Shown: piece after piece, positions 32,181 through 41,893 of the stretch
Layout of the letters: the number at the start of each line of letters is the position of its first letter
Position numbering within the stretch: position 1 is the first letter of the stretch
Assembly: GCF_000968535.2 (NCBI RefSeq)
Contig: NC_016112.1
Span: 2,232,001-2,296,000, forward strand
Origin: Methylotuvimicrobium alcaliphilum 20Z
GTDB lineage: Bacteria > Pseudomonadota > Gammaproteobacteria > Methylococcales > Methylomonadaceae
Length of the DNA stretch: 64,000 nucleotides
Reading direction: 5' to 3'
Made by a program: the position numbers and the translations under genes
Notes under the pieces: generated by a model
The model's database searches: none
Told to the model about the DNA's origin: nothing
Seen by the model: the letters and a program-made list of their open reading frames with translations, nothing else

Positions 32181-34454
32181 TCAAACCGGGCAGGCTTCGA
32201 TGATTTGTCCGTAACTGATGCCTGCGTCGTTTCCCGGTAATCGTTCCGGTAGATAAACCTCGAAGCCTTCCTGTTTCAAGTAGTTTATCGCCAATTCGGT
32301 CAATCGTTTATTTTGAAACACGCCGCCGCAGAGACCAATTCGGTCGATTCGGTGCGTTGTTCTAATCCGGATAGCCTGACCTCGGATCGTTTCGGCTAGA
32401 CTGGCATGAAATTGACCGGCTCGTTCTTGTTTAGATAATTTCTTGTTTTGCAGCATCGCCAATAAAGGCGTCCAATCGCTGCGCCAAATGCCGTTTTCGT
32501 CTTGTGCCAAGGGAAGCATTGGCCCCGGTCCGCCATCGGCGCTCAAGGCTTCCAGTTCCATCGGAGCTTGGCCGTCGTAATCGGCTGTCGATACCAGCCC
32601 TAGCAATGCCGATGCGGCATCGAACAATCTGCCGGCGGAACTGCATAAAGGCGCATTGAGCTCGTGTTGCCAAGCTTTTTTCAAGAGTTCGGTAGGGAAT
32701 GGGCATTCTTGCCATTCCCGGCCGCATTCCCAAAATAAAGCCGCTGCGCTTCGCCACGGTTCGCGACCGACTTTGTCGCCGCCGGGTATTCTGAAGGGTT
32801 TTAAAGATCCCGCGCGTCGCCATTCCCCGGGCTTGCCCAATAACGCTTCGCCTCCCCAGATCGTGCCGTCTTCGCCGTAGCCGGTCCCGTCCCAGGTAAA
32901 AACCAGCATGGTTTCGAATAAGCCGTATTCGCCGGCTAATGCCGAGGCATGGGCGTGATGATGAAATACCTGCGTTACCGGAAATCCCGATTGTTCGGCC
33001 CATCGGCTCGAACGGTAATCGGGGTGCGCGTCGCGAATGACTTTTCTGATGCTTATGCCGTAGAGCGTTGCGAGCTCGTCTATGGTTTGTTCGAAGACTT
33101 CTTGACTCCGCCTCGATCCGAGGTCGCCGATATGCGGAGATATCACGGCGCGGTCGTCCCAAGCTAGTGCTATGGCATTTTTCATGTGTCCGCCCACTGC
33201 AAGCACCGGCTCTTGTAACGTAAACGGTAGTGTCATTTCCAAAGGTGCACAGCCGCGGCCCAGTCTAATCGGTCTCATGCTACCGGCAATTTTTCTGAAG
33301 ACCCCGTCGTCCGCCGGTCTCAATATCGGACGGTTATGATGTAAAAAAGCATCGGCTACCCGGCTTAATCGCCTCTCGACTTCATCGCCGTCGGTCATGA
33401 CCGGTTCGCCGCTGATGTTCGCCGATGTCGCAACCAAAGGACCGCCAAAGTCAGCGCTTAATAGATGATGCAATGGGCTATAAGGCAGCATGATGCCGAT
33501 TTCGGTGATACCGGGGGCGACGGATTCGGCCAGTGGACTACTGTTCCGTTTCTCGACCAAGACGATAGGACGGAGCGGGTCTTGCAATAAAGTCAATTCT
33601 GCCGGGTCGGGTTCTGCGTATTCCATCACGGCTGTTAGACCTTTTGGACCGCGCCAAGGAAGGAGAACCGCGAGCGGTTTGCGGGCGCGTTGTTTTCGTT
33701 CTCGCAAGCGTTGGACTATTGCCTCCGAGCTTGCATCGCAGATCAAGTGATAACCACCGACGCCTTTGACCGCAACGATTGCCCCTGCGCGTAAGGCTTC
33801 GATGCAGGCGGTCAAAGCCTTTCCGGTATCCGAAATGGTTTTTTCACCGGCGATGTGAAAAGTCAATGACGGTCCGCAGAGCGGGCATGCCAAAGGTTGA
33901 GCGTGAAATCGCCTGTCCAGGCGATTTTCGTATTCTTTTCGGCAGTCGGAACACAGTTCGAATTCGGACATCGCGGTGTTGACACGGTCGTAGGGCAGTT
34001 TTTTGATCAGCGTGTAACGGGGTCCGCATTGCGTGCAATTGATGAACGGGTAACGGTAACGGCGTTGTTTCGGATCGCTCATTTCGGCAAGACAGTCGCC
34101 GCATAAATAATAATCAGGCGGTATGTGAATGGCAGAAGCCGACTCGGTAATGCTATCGAGAATCGAAAACGTATCCAGGTCGTCGGGTTCGGCGGTTTGC
34201 CAGCTTGCGAGTGTCGGTTTTGAGAGAGGAGGGGCGTTATCGATGAGACGTTCCATGAACCGGTCGATCCGGTTCGGTTCGCCTTGTATCAAAATTTCAA
34301 CAGTACCGGCCCGGTTAAGCACCCAACCGCTTAAGTTTAATTCATGGGCCAAACGGCATATGAAGGGGCGAAATCCGACGCCTTGCACTTGACCTGTGAC
34401 TATCAAGCGGCGCGCATCGTTTTTGCGGAAAGAGGTTGTTAGAGTGGATATCAA
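32181..34454 (-). CDS. hypF: Carbamoyltransferase HypF
   Basis: 757 residues with all four HypF modules: acylphosphatase (VTGQVQGVGFRPFICRLA), two Cys4 zinc motifs (CGDCLAEM with CTQCGPRYT, and CSDCRKEY with CPLCGP), a YrdC-like domain (VAVKGVGGYHLICDA, LVATSANISGEP) and a Kae1-like carbamoyltransferase (VFHHHAHASALAGEYG, GLCGGVFQN). It uses carbamoyl phosphate and ATP to carbamoylate the HypE C-terminal Cys. Its start is 20 bp from the hypD end, so hypB-hypD-hypF form one unit. Confidence 0.97.
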   Translation of the reverse strand: MISTLTTSFRKNDARRLIVTGQVQGVGFRPFICRLAHELNLSGWVLNRAGTVEILIQGEPNRIDRFMERLIDNAPPLSKPTLASWQTAEPDDLDTFSILDSITESASAIHIPPDYYLCGDCLAEMSDPKQRRYRYPFINCTQCGPRYTLIKKLPYDRVNTAMSEFELCSDCRKEYENRLDRRFHAQPLACPLCGPSLTFHIAGEKTISDTGKALTACIEALRAGAIVAVKGVGGYHLICDASSEAIVQRLRERKQRARKPLAVLLPWRGPKGLTAVMEYAEPDPAELTLLQDPLRPIVLVEKRNSSPLAESVAPGITEIGIMLPYSPLHHLLSADFGGPLVATSANISGEPVMTDGDEVERRLSRVADAFLHHNRPILRPADDGVFRKIAGSMRPIRLGRGCAPLEMTLPFTLQEPVLAVGGHMKNAIALAWDDRAVISPHIGDLGSRRSQEVFEQTIDELATLYGISIRKVIRDAHPDYRSSRWAEQSGFPVTQVFHHHAHASALAGEYGLFETMLVFTWDGTGYGEDGTIWGGEALLGKPGEWRRAGSLKPFRIPGGDKVGREPWRSAAALFWECGREWQECPFPTELLKKAWQHELNAPLCSSAGRLFDAASALLGLVSTADYDGQAPMELEALSADGGPGPMLPLAQDENGIWRSDWTPLLAMLQNKKLSKQERAGQFHASLAETIRGQAIRIRTTHRIDRIGLCGGVFQNKRLTELAINYLKQEGFEVYLPERLPGNDAGISYGQIIEACPV

Positions 34455-34474
34455 TACAAGGCGGGTTCAGCAAA

Positions 34475-35599
34475 TTAAGTGCAAGTCGTTTCTTCGTGTT
34501 CGGCTGATCGAGTCCTGATTCCCGACGACCACCAAATTCGGCAGGCGCCTTCATCGGAAACCATGCACGGGCCAACCGGCGAGCGCGGCGTGCAGGAGGC
34601 GCCGAAGAGCTTGCAATCGACCGGCTTGATGCGGCCCAGCACGACTCTTGCACAGTCGCAGCCCGGCGGCATCGCGCCGGCATTTTTTCTCGCATTTTCG
34701 GCATGAACGGGAAAACGAAGCCGGGCGTTATGCTGTGCATAGTCGGCGCTAAGCTCAAGTCCTGAGGCTGGTATGATGCCGATTCCTCGCCAAGGGGCGT
34801 CGACGATCGTCAGGGTGCTTTCGACCAATCGGCGCGCGGTCGGATTGCCATGCGGTTTAACGACTTGCTCGTAGCAATTATCCAAAAAAATTCGGCCGTC
34901 GAGTTTTTGTCGTAAGACAGAATAAATCGCCGCCAATAAACTGTCCGGCGTGAAACCGGCAATCGCGGCCGGGAAGCCGTGGCGGTCCACGACGAATTGC
35001 CATTCCTCAGGCCCCATCACGGTTGAAACATGGCCCGGGGCAATCAGCGCATCGAACGACGGCGTTTCGTAGTCGAGTAGCATCTCAACCGCTGGCCAAG
35101 TCAGGCGACCGCTCATTAGCAGCAATAAGTTATCGGGAATGCCTTCGGCGAGCATACCGGCGACCGGGGCGCAGGTCGTTTCGAAGCCGGCGACGAAAAA
35201 TACGACGGTTTTACCGGGTTCGGATTTCGCAATTCGAACCGCTTCGGAAGGCGAGGCGATCGGGCGAATGTCGGCGCCGGCGGCTTTGGCTTGTTCGAGA
35301 GAACGTACCGACTTGCTCGAAACATTGACCGGCACGCGCAGCATGTCGCCGAACGCCACGACGATGCTATCGGGTTCGTTCAGGCCGATTTGTATCGCTT
35401 GATAAATGTCTTCTTCCGGACAAACGCAAACCGGGCAGCCGGGACCCGGAATTAGGTCGATCATGTCGGGCAGGGCGCTTCTGAGTCCCGCCATCGAAAT
35501 CGAACGCTCATGACCGCCACAGACGTTCATGATGCGCACCGGCGAGGTCAACGGCAGTGCGCGGATTTTATCGAGCCATTGTCGTGCATCGAGTGCCAT
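34475..35599 (-). CDS. hypD: Hydrogenase maturation protein HypD
   Basis: 374 residues. NVCGGHERSI, GPGCPVCVCPEEDI and FFVAGFETTCAP are HypD signatures, and a C-terminal CSP-like region with Cys residues (PPGCDC, LFGASCTPRSPVGPCMVSDEG) would bind the [4Fe-4S] cluster. With HypC it assembles Fe(CN)2CO. Length matches the family. Confidence 0.97.
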   Translation of the reverse strand: MALDARQWLDKIRALPLTSPVRIMNVCGGHERSISMAGLRSALPDMIDLIPGPGCPVCVCPEEDIYQAIQIGLNEPDSIVVAFGDMLRVPVNVSSKSVRSLEQAKAAGADIRPIASPSEAVRIAKSEPGKTVVFFVAGFETTCAPVAGMLAEGIPDNLLLLMSGRLTWPAVEMLLDYETPSFDALIAPGHVSTVMGPEEWQFVVDRHGFPAAIAGFTPDSLLAAIYSVLRQKLDGRIFLDNCYEQVVKPHGNPTARRLVESTLTIVDAPWRGIGIIPASGLELSADYAQHNARLRFPVHAENARKNAGAMPPGCDCARVVLGRIKPVDCKLFGASCTPRSPVGPCMVSDEGACRIWWSSGIRTRSAEHEETTCT

Positions 35600-35608
35600 C
35601 GGAAGACC

Positions 35609-36466
35609 TTAGGCTGGTGCGCCGGCTTTAACAACCGGGCGAAAGCGGACTTGCGCCGGATCGGCGTGTAATAGTTGGCCGTCGCGCTGGACGTTAGGGC
35701 GTGTCGTTTGTTGTTGCGCCAGTTTATTTCGATGCGCTTGGAGTTGTTCGTGCAGCCAATCAATCCAGGCACCCAATCCGGAATCGCCATTCTGCCGAGA
35801 AGATAGGTTAAACACAGGAGCTTTACTGGCTAAATTACGTAGTGCTTGTTCGGCCCTTTCCGGTGAAAAATCGTCGAGAAACGGCAATAAGTCGGTCTTG
35901 GTGATCAGCATCAAATCCGCAGCTCGGAACATGACCGGATACTTGGCCGGTTTGTCGTCGCCTTCGGTCGTCGAGAGCAGGGTGACGTTCAGATGATGTC
36001 CTAGATCGAAACTGGCCGGACAAACGAGGTTGCCGACATTTTCTATGAACAAGATATCGATAGACGACAAGTCGATATGATGCAGGGCATCGTGAATCAG
36101 ATGCGCGTCGAGATGACACGCAGTCCCTGTCGTGATTTGATAGGCGGGAACGCCATGCGCGCGAATTCTGGCGGCATCGTTTTCGGTTTCAAGATCGCCT
36201 TCGATTACGGCCAAGCGTAAAGAACCGTTCAGGCGCTTGATCGTCGCTTCGAGCAAGGCGGTTTTGCCTGAGCCGGGCGAGGACATCAGGTTGATCGCCA
36301 AGACTTTCCGGGCATCGAAATGGCTCCGGTTATGTTCGGCTTGGCTGTCGTTTTTGGCGAGTAAATTTTTCAGTACCGTGACCGTCGTGGTACCGTTAGC
36401 CGGTTTTTCCGCTAAAACAAACGGACGATTACCGGGCGTGATATTACAACCGCAGGTGTTGCACAT
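35609..36466 (-). CDS. hypB: GTPase HypB, nickel insertion
   Basis: 285 residues. The N-terminal MCNTCGC is the high-affinity nickel motif. SSPGSGKTALLE is the P-loop, EGDLETENDAARI and CHLDAHLI the metal and switch regions, and ITKTDLLPFLD the GTPase specificity motif. There is no His-rich stretch. It is first in the hypB-hypD-hypF unit; an extra C-terminal tail with RPNVQRDGQLLHADPAQ is not part of the core. Confidence 0.97.
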   Translation of the reverse strand: MCNTCGCNITPGNRPFVLAEKPANGTTTVTVLKNLLAKNDSQAEHNRSHFDARKVLAINLMSSPGSGKTALLEATIKRLNGSLRLAVIEGDLETENDAARIRAHGVPAYQITTGTACHLDAHLIHDALHHIDLSSIDILFIENVGNLVCPASFDLGHHLNVTLLSTTEGDDKPAKYPVMFRAADLMLITKTDLLPFLDDFSPERAEQALRNLASKAPVFNLSSRQNGDSGLGAWIDWLHEQLQAHRNKLAQQQTTRPNVQRDGQLLHADPAQVRFRPVVKAGAPA

Positions 36467-36657
36467 AGGGGTGGCCTCTATTACTTCTAATTAGTGCATA
36501 GCTATGTTATATGAGCGCTATGAATGGCACAAGCCGATAATAACACTTCGAAGGTTTGAGGGTACTCAAAATTCGGCAATCCTGAGTAAGATTGGAAGGT
36601 TGAATCTCGGAGTGAAATTCCCATAAACTGTTTTTTTGTATTTAAGGAGTCAATAAG

Positions 36658-37098
36658 ATGCGTTATTTACACACGATGGTACGGGTTCGCGATTTGGAAG
36701 AAGCATTGGATTTTTATTGCAATAAGCTCGGATTGATCGAAACCAAGCGAATGGAGAGCGAGCCGGGCCGCTTTACGCTCGTTTATTTGGCGGCGCCGAA
36801 AGATAAGGAGCAGGCCGAGAACCAAGAGGCGCCGTTACTGGAATTGACCTACAATTGGGACCCTGAGGAATACACCGGCGGCCGCAACTTCGGCCATTTG
36901 GCTTTCGAGGTCGACGACATTTACGAAACGTGCCGAAAATTGATGGATGCAGGCGTTACGATTAATCGGCCGCCTCGGGACGGTCATATGGCCTTCATTC
37001 GCTCGCCGGATGAAATTTCGATCGAGTTACTGCAAAAAAGCGAGCCGTTGGAGCCGAAGGAGCCTTGGGCGTCGATGCAAAATACCGGAACGTGGTAA
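36658..37098 (+). CDS. gloA: Lactoylglutathione lyase (glyoxalase I)
   Basis: 146 residues of vicinal-oxygen-chelate fold. [18 protein letters not shown] opens with the metal His, PLLELTYNW holds the second Glu ligand, [11 protein letters not shown] the second His, and ISIELLQ the last Glu. Converts the hemithioacetal of methylglyoxal to S-lactoylglutathione. AAGGAG is a strong ribosome site. Monocistronic. Confidence 0.93.
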   Translation: MRYLHTMVRVRDLEEALDFYCNKLGLIETKRMESEPGRFTLVYLAAPKDKEQAENQEAPLLELTYNWDPEEYTGGRNFGHLAFEVDDIYETCRKLMDAGVTINRPPRDGHMAFIRSPDEISIELLQKSEPLEPKEPWASMQNTGTW

Positions 37099-37171
37099 TT
37101 AAGTCCGCCGGATTTGGAAATTTAGGCATTCGATTCCCGCGCCGGGACTCGGGAATCGATTGAAAGCCGAA

Positions 37172-37579
37172 TTAGCTATTAACTTGAGCAATCCAGTCTT
37201 GCAAGTTGTAATAATTGGAAATGCGAGCGACTTTGTTATCACGGATTTCGAAGAAGGCGCCCGCAGGCAGTCTGTAAGTTTGTCCGGCAGCTTCCGGCAA
37301 GCCTTCGTCCGTTTGTAAGTATTCGCCCAAGACGACAAACTCCGCGGCGGCGCGTTTGCCGTCCGGGGTAGTCATGATGACCATGTCGACTAATTCTTCC
37401 TTGTAATTATTGTTCATGCAAGCCATGAACTGCGTAAAGGCCTCTTTGCCGATTTGGCGCTCGCCTTGATTGATATCGTGAATGACGTCATCGGTCAGCA
37501 AGCTTAAGAAGGTATCCATGTCGCCGGCATTGAAAGCAGCGTAGTATTGTTGTACTAAGTTAATGGTATCTTGATTCAT
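37172..37579 (-). CDS. SnoaL/ketosteroid isomerase-like protein (NTF2 fold)
   Basis: 135 residues from MNQDTINLVQQYY (ATG 37579). VQQYYAAFNAGDMDTFLSLL and ARISNYYNLQDWIAQV are SnoaL-like helix and strand words. NTF2-fold proteins of this size include isomerases, hydratases and proteins of unknown role; no catalytic set can be fixed. The listed upstream extension is in non-coding sequence and I reject it. Confidence 0.85.
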   Translation of the reverse strand: MNQDTINLVQQYYAAFNAGDMDTFLSLLTDDVIHDINQGERQIGKEAFTQFMACMNNNYKEELVDMVIMTTPDGKRAAAEFVVLGEYLQTDEGLPEAAGQTYRLPAGAFFEIRDNKVARISNYYNLQDWIAQVNS

Positions 37580-37784
37580 AATGGCCTCTAGGGATTGAAA
37601 GGTAACTTTTAAAAAACCGACTATTTTATCGTTGTATTGGTTTTTACGCCATAGAATGCATGGCATTCAGTTTCGATCGGGTCTGATTCGGCGGTGACAG
37701 GCGCGTCTAATTGACGCAGATGCTTGCATTACAGCGGTCGCTTGTTTAGTCTTCCCGGGGACATTACTAGAACGGACTTGACGT

Positions 37785-38906
37785 ATGAATCATCCTGAAT
37801 TTCCATTGGCCGAGGAATTAATTTATTTAAACCATGCTGCTGTTGCTCCCTGGCCACTACGGGCATGCAATGCCGTAAAAGCATTTGCCGAGCAAAACAC
37901 GCAGTTCGGAGCTTACCATTACCCCGATTGGCTCAAAAAAGAAAACGAGCTTCGCATTCAGCTACAAGCTTTGTTGAATGCGCCTTCGTCTGACGATATA
38001 GCGTTGGTTAAAAATACTTCAGAAGCGCTTTCGTTTGTCGCTTACGGCTTGGATTGGAACGACGGCGACAATATCGTCTCGACAAACGAGGAATTTCCTT
38101 CCAATCGCATACCCTGGCAATCCTTGGCAGGACGTGGCGTCGAATTTCGCCAGGCAGACTTGAACGGTACTTCCGCTCCGGAAGAGGCGCTATTTGCATT
38201 AGTCGATAACAATACACGCTTATTGACCGTGAGTTCGATAGAATTCGCTTCGGGCTTACGTCTGGATTTGGAAAAAATAGGCCGGTTTTGTAAAGCCAAC
38301 GGTATCCTGTTCTGCATTGATGCGATTCAAAGTTTAGGAGCTGTTGAATTCGATGTGCAAGCTTATCAAGCCGATTTTGTGATGGCCGACGGTCATAAAT
38401 GGATGTGCGGTCCCGAAGGCTTGGGGGTTTTCTACACGCACCCGGCCGCCCGAGCGCAATTGCAATTGACTCAGTTCGGCTGGCACATGGTTAAACATAT
38501 CCACAACTATGAAAACAAGCCCTGGGAAGTACATCCCGGCGCCAAGCGATTCGAGTGCGGTAGCCCAAACATGCTGGGGATTCATGCCTTATCGGCCAGT
38601 TTGTCATTGCTGCTGGAAATTGGTATGGGTCATGTTGAAGCAGCAGTTCTTGCCAACGCCGATCGGCTTGCCGAAGGTATTATGCAAAATGAACGCTTGG
38701 AATTGATTAGCCTCCGAACTCGCAAATTGAAATCCGGTATCGTCGTATTTAGACATAAAACACTGGCGAATAAGCTGTTGTTCAAGCAATTGCAAGCCTG
38801 TGGTATCGTTTGCGCATTGAGAGGCCAAGGAGTTCGCTTTTCACCGCACTTTTATCATTCGGAGGCCGACATCGAGCGTGTACTGGATAGCTTGTCAAGC
38901 TTTTAA
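37785..38906 (+). CDS. Aminotransferase class V (NifS/CsdA fold) protein
   Basis: 373 residues. The PLP Lys is in MADGHKWMCGP; FCIDAIQSLGAVEFDV is the PLP-ring Asp strand; YLNHAAVAPWP is the substrate start. It has the class V fold of cysteine desulfurases and phosphoserine or isopenicillin-epimerase-like enzymes, but lacks an obvious desulfurase Cys loop, so substrate is unknown. Single gene with a preceding CGGACTTGACG, no clear Shine-Dalgarno. Confidence 0.85.
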   Translation: MNHPEFPLAEELIYLNHAAVAPWPLRACNAVKAFAEQNTQFGAYHYPDWLKKENELRIQLQALLNAPSSDDIALVKNTSEALSFVAYGLDWNDGDNIVSTNEEFPSNRIPWQSLAGRGVEFRQADLNGTSAPEEALFALVDNNTRLLTVSSIEFASGLRLDLEKIGRFCKANGILFCIDAIQSLGAVEFDVQAYQADFVMADGHKWMCGPEGLGVFYTHPAARAQLQLTQFGWHMVKHIHNYENKPWEVHPGAKRFECGSPNMLGIHALSASLSLLLEIGMGHVEAAVLANADRLAEGIMQNERLELISLRTRKLKSGIVVFRHKTLANKLLFKQLQACGIVCALRGQGVRFSPHFYHSEADIERVLDSLSSF

Positions 38907-39019
38907 GGGATCGCTTTTAAATCTAAAAAGAGCAGTTGGCATGTGTTGTAGGTCGTTCGTGCTGAGCCAAGTCGAAGCATGAACGGTCTATAACGATTTT
39001 ACCGGTAAGGGGTGTTTAG

Positions 39020-39283
39020 CCAGCAATTCCCAGTTTGAGCAGTTTCGCCGATTTTAGGGTGTGGGGTATGCCTGTCGAGGAGCGCCGTAAACCCATCCAT
39101 GGGGGCTTGGCGGCAGCTCGAACGCCAAGGATGGCGTGAATGCAGATTTTGCATTACGCCAAGGATGGCGTGTAGTAGGGCAATGCAGGAGCAATTGCCG
39201 AGGAGCAAAAATCCGCCCTGCTGCCGACATCTTCGCCAAGCATACCCCATACCCTTTTTGATCTCCAAATTGGGAATTGCTGG
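39020..39283. repeat. Inverted-repeat element with CCAGCAATTCCC ends
   Basis: Ends CCAGCAATTCCCA and TGGGAATTGCTGG are inverted copies. The inside includes GGGTATGC...GCATACCC, GCGCCGTAAACCCATCC and two copies of ACGCCAAGGATGGCGTG. No ORF. It fills much of the 470-bp gap between the aminotransferase and phosphoesterase genes; a dispersed GTTCGTGCTGAG repeat lies at 38927-38995. Confidence 0.7.
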
Positions 39284-39379
39284 TATTTAGCAATTTCACT
39301 TGCTTCAAATACCTCCGCACGTCAAAATCGGTTGCTTTCTTATATCAAGTGATGACTTCAAAATGTCCATCGATAGTCT

Positions 39380-40066
39380 ATGAGCCGGAATAATCGGATT
39401 TTATTTGCCGGAGACCCCCATGGAGATTTTCAATCTTTGATTGATGCGGCGATTGAAAATAGACCTGATGCAGTAGTTTTATTAGGCGATTGCGACCTTG
39501 AACGACCTTTGGAGCAGTATCTACAAAAGATAATCGGTTTGACACGAATTTGGTGGATTCCAGGCAACCACGATTTCGACTTTCCGCGCCGTTATCATTA
39601 TCTTTTCAACTCCGAATTGGCCGAATACGGCCTTCATTTGAAAGTCCGTGAAATCGCCGGGCTTCGAATAGCCGGTTTAGGCGGAATATTCCTTGGACGC
39701 ATCTGGTATCCGCCGCAAAAGCCCCGATGGAAAAACAAAGCGCATTATCTCGCTAGCCAGCCTGGGCATATTAAAAAAAATGGATTATCGCTTAAATTAA
39801 AATCGGCAATTTGGCACGACGAAGTGGAGTCATTGAAGCGCCTTAAAGCCGATATATTGGTGACGCATGAAGCGCCAGGTTGCCATGAATACGGTTTTAG
39901 CGCGATTGATGATATTGCTAAGGCCATGGGGGTTAAAAAAATTTTTCATGGGCATCAGCATGACAGTTATTATGCAAAGTTACCTTATGACATCGAGGTC
40001 TTCGGGGTTGCCGACCGGAGTGTTGTCGATCTTTCCGGTAAGTTCTACCCGGTAAAGACCGACTAA
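39380..40066 (+). CDS. Metallophosphoesterase
   Basis: 228 residues. Calcineurin-like motifs: FAGDPHGDF (D-x-H), VVLLGDCDLE (GD), WIPGNHDFDFP (GNHD), ILVTHEAPGCHE and IFHGHQHDSYY (GHxH). The substrate is not fixed. GCHEYGFSAIDDIA is unusual. It starts at ATG 39380 with no clear Shine-Dalgarno (TCGATAGTCT). Confidence 0.88.
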   Translation: MSRNNRILFAGDPHGDFQSLIDAAIENRPDAVVLLGDCDLERPLEQYLQKIIGLTRIWWIPGNHDFDFPRRYHYLFNSELAEYGLHLKVREIAGLRIAGLGGIFLGRIWYPPQKPRWKNKAHYLASQPGHIKKNGLSLKLKSAIWHDEVESLKRLKADILVTHEAPGCHEYGFSAIDDIAKAMGVKKIFHGHQHDSYYAKLPYDIEVFGVADRSVVDLSGKFYPVKTD

Positions 40067-40168
40067 GCAATGAATGTCATGAAGGCTATTTTGATATTGA
40101 TTGAGCAAATATTTGCCGAAAACGCGACGCGGAAACCATTGCAAAAATGCCGAAGTTGATGATAAGTG

Positions 40169-40377
40169 TATCTTTCGCACTTCAAATTTCGGCAGTGCCT
40201 GAAGAGGCGCCAGGGGCCGCATGGGGCTGGCATAGAGCCTACAGGGATGTATTTACCCAGCACCTAAATTCCATAGCCCATTGGCTATGGTTAATTGTCT
40301 TGGATAATTTAGGTGCTGGGTTCACGGCGTCCTTTGACGGACACCCCGGCGCCGAATTTTGATCTGCGATGGGTATA
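40169..40377. repeat. Family A element with family D inserted
   Basis: Left end GTATCTTTCGCACTTC, right end GATGGGTATA. Family D (40256-40320, 65 bp, ends CCCAGCACCTAAATT and AATTTAGGTGCTGGG) is in the core, between TTTA (40252-40255) and TTCA (40321-40324), a slightly changed direct repeat. The intact core GATGTATTCACGGCG is seen in the copy at 6696. Confidence 0.8.
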
Positions 40378-40416
40378 ATTATTGGGAAGAGTTATTGTTA
40401 TTTGAATCCGCGCGCG

Positions 40417-40731
40417 TTATTTAAAATAAGAGCAGCAATAATCGGTAGGGCTTTTGATGTTAATTTGAAATTGCGCATTCGCAGGAACGTCGAACGACTC
40501 GCCCCCTTTAACTTTTTGCCATTGTTCGGAGTCCGGTAATAAAACCTCAAGTTCTCCGTCGATTATTTCCATCAATTCTTTATCGGTGGTGGTAAAAGTG
40601 TATTCTCCAGGCAACATAAAGCCTAAAGTTTTGATGCTACCGTCGACAAACTTAACGGTACGACTCGTAACATTACCGTTATGGTAGACATTAGCTTTTT
40701 TGATGACAGAAACATTATGGAATTTCGACAT
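40417..40731 (-). CDS. ppnP: Pyrimidine/purine nucleoside phosphorylase PpnP
   Basis: 104 residues, a full-length cupin-type PpnP (formerly DUF1255/YaiE). VYHNGNVTSRTV and TLGFMLPGEYTFTT and ELMEIIDGELEV with a closing GGESFDVPANAQFQI are family words. Catalyses phosphorolysis of nucleosides. Alone on its strand. Confidence 0.93.
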   Translation of the reverse strand: MSKFHNVSVIKKANVYHNGNVTSRTVKFVDGSIKTLGFMLPGEYTFTTTDKELMEIIDGELEVLLPDSEQWQKVKGGESFDVPANAQFQINIKSPTDYCCSYFK

Positions 40732-40909
40732 GGCGATCCTTTATTATGCACAGTAAAAAGGATGCGATTTTAGCAGACTTTTGAGCTGCTCTACATTAAA
40801 AGTAGGTGGGATTGCGGAGAGCGGGAGCTCAGGAGGGACTTTAACGCGTGATGAGATTTGGTCAAGCTTGGGCAAACTGTAGTTGCCCAAGCGCCCGGTT
40901 TAACTTAAA

Positions 40910-41293
40910 TTAATATTCGGCTTTAACTTCTTGGTAGCCTTTAATTGCTTCGATTAAAGAAGCCTCGGCTTGAGCTTTGTCGCCGTTTCTGACGGCTCTA
41001 CGTGCTTTTTTCAAATGAGCTGCAGATCTAGTTCTTTTGACATCCAATCTGCCAACTTCAATGCGCTTAGAGTCTTGACGCGCTCCTTTAATCAGCTCCA
41101 GTACAGTTTCGTCAGCTTCGCCGTTTTTCAGTGCAGCCAAAGCATCCTCTGACTTTTGCGCGGCGCCTGCAATAGATGCGGCAACTTCTTCCGGTGTTGC
41201 GTTTTCAATCTTTCCTGCGGCCAGGACTTGAGTAAAGCTTCCTAGGGAAAAAGTGACGGCGAGAGCGATGACGATCTGTTTTAAAAATTTCAT
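40910..41293 (-). CDS. Small secreted helical protein
   Basis: 127 residues with a Sec signal peptide (IVIALAVTFSLGSFTQVLAAG, cleavage after VLAA). The mature part is Ala/Glu/Lys-rich and helical (ADETVLELIKGARQDSKRIE, RAVRNGDKAQAEASL). It resembles small periplasmic metal- or lipoprotein-like helical bundles; I do not recognise a family. Monocistronic. Confidence 0.75.
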   Translation of the reverse strand: MKFLKQIVIALAVTFSLGSFTQVLAAGKIENATPEEVAASIAGAAQKSEDALAALKNGEADETVLELIKGARQDSKRIEVGRLDVKRTRSAAHLKKARRAVRNGDKAQAEASLIEAIKGYQEVKAEY

Positions 41294-41567
41294 GTTCTAG
41301 TTTACCTTTTGTGAGTTAATAATTTTGGCTATTGCTAAAACCTCGGGATTACGATCGCGGGTAAGACGCGTGTTCCGCAAACCTGATGCGCATGCATATT
41401 GAGCGTCTTGTCTAACTTTAGCCAATGTAGGGCCTTGCCATGAGCAAGCCTCACGCTAAGACCTTACAAAATCCATAGTAACACACTCAGAAATATTTAC
41501 TTAGTAATTCTTACAATGGAGGCCAAAATCATGCTTTGATCCATAAGTTAATCAAAGTAAACTTGGC

Positions 41568-41837
41568 TATACCTTTCGCACTTCAAATTTCGGCATTGTC
41601 GAAGGAGGCCTTGGGGTGCTAGGTCGATTTTGCTCATGCAAAATCGACATTCACGCCATCCATGGCGCTCGCAAAGGCTTTGCCTGCATGGAGCTGGCAT
41701 AGAGCCTACATAGACGTATTTACCCAGCACCTAAATTCCATAGCCCATGGTTAATTGTCTTGGATAATTTAGGTGCTGGGTTTACGGCGTCCTTTGACGG
41801 ACACCCCGGTGCCGAATTTTCATCTACGATGGGTATA
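41568..41837. repeat. Family A element (longer type) with family D inserted
   Basis: TATACCTTTCGCACTTC to CTACGATGGGTATA. It has an extra hairpin GTCGATTTTGC/GCAAAATCGAC. Family D (41723-41780, 58 bp) is flanked by perfect TTTA repeats at 41719-41722 and 41781-41784. It ends about 57 bp before the hrpA start. The rest of the gap from 41294 has no gene. Confidence 0.82.
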
Positions 41838-41893
41838 AATCTCTAAAAGATCAAGTTTAACGTTATAATGTTAATTTTAATCGCCTAAAGCGA

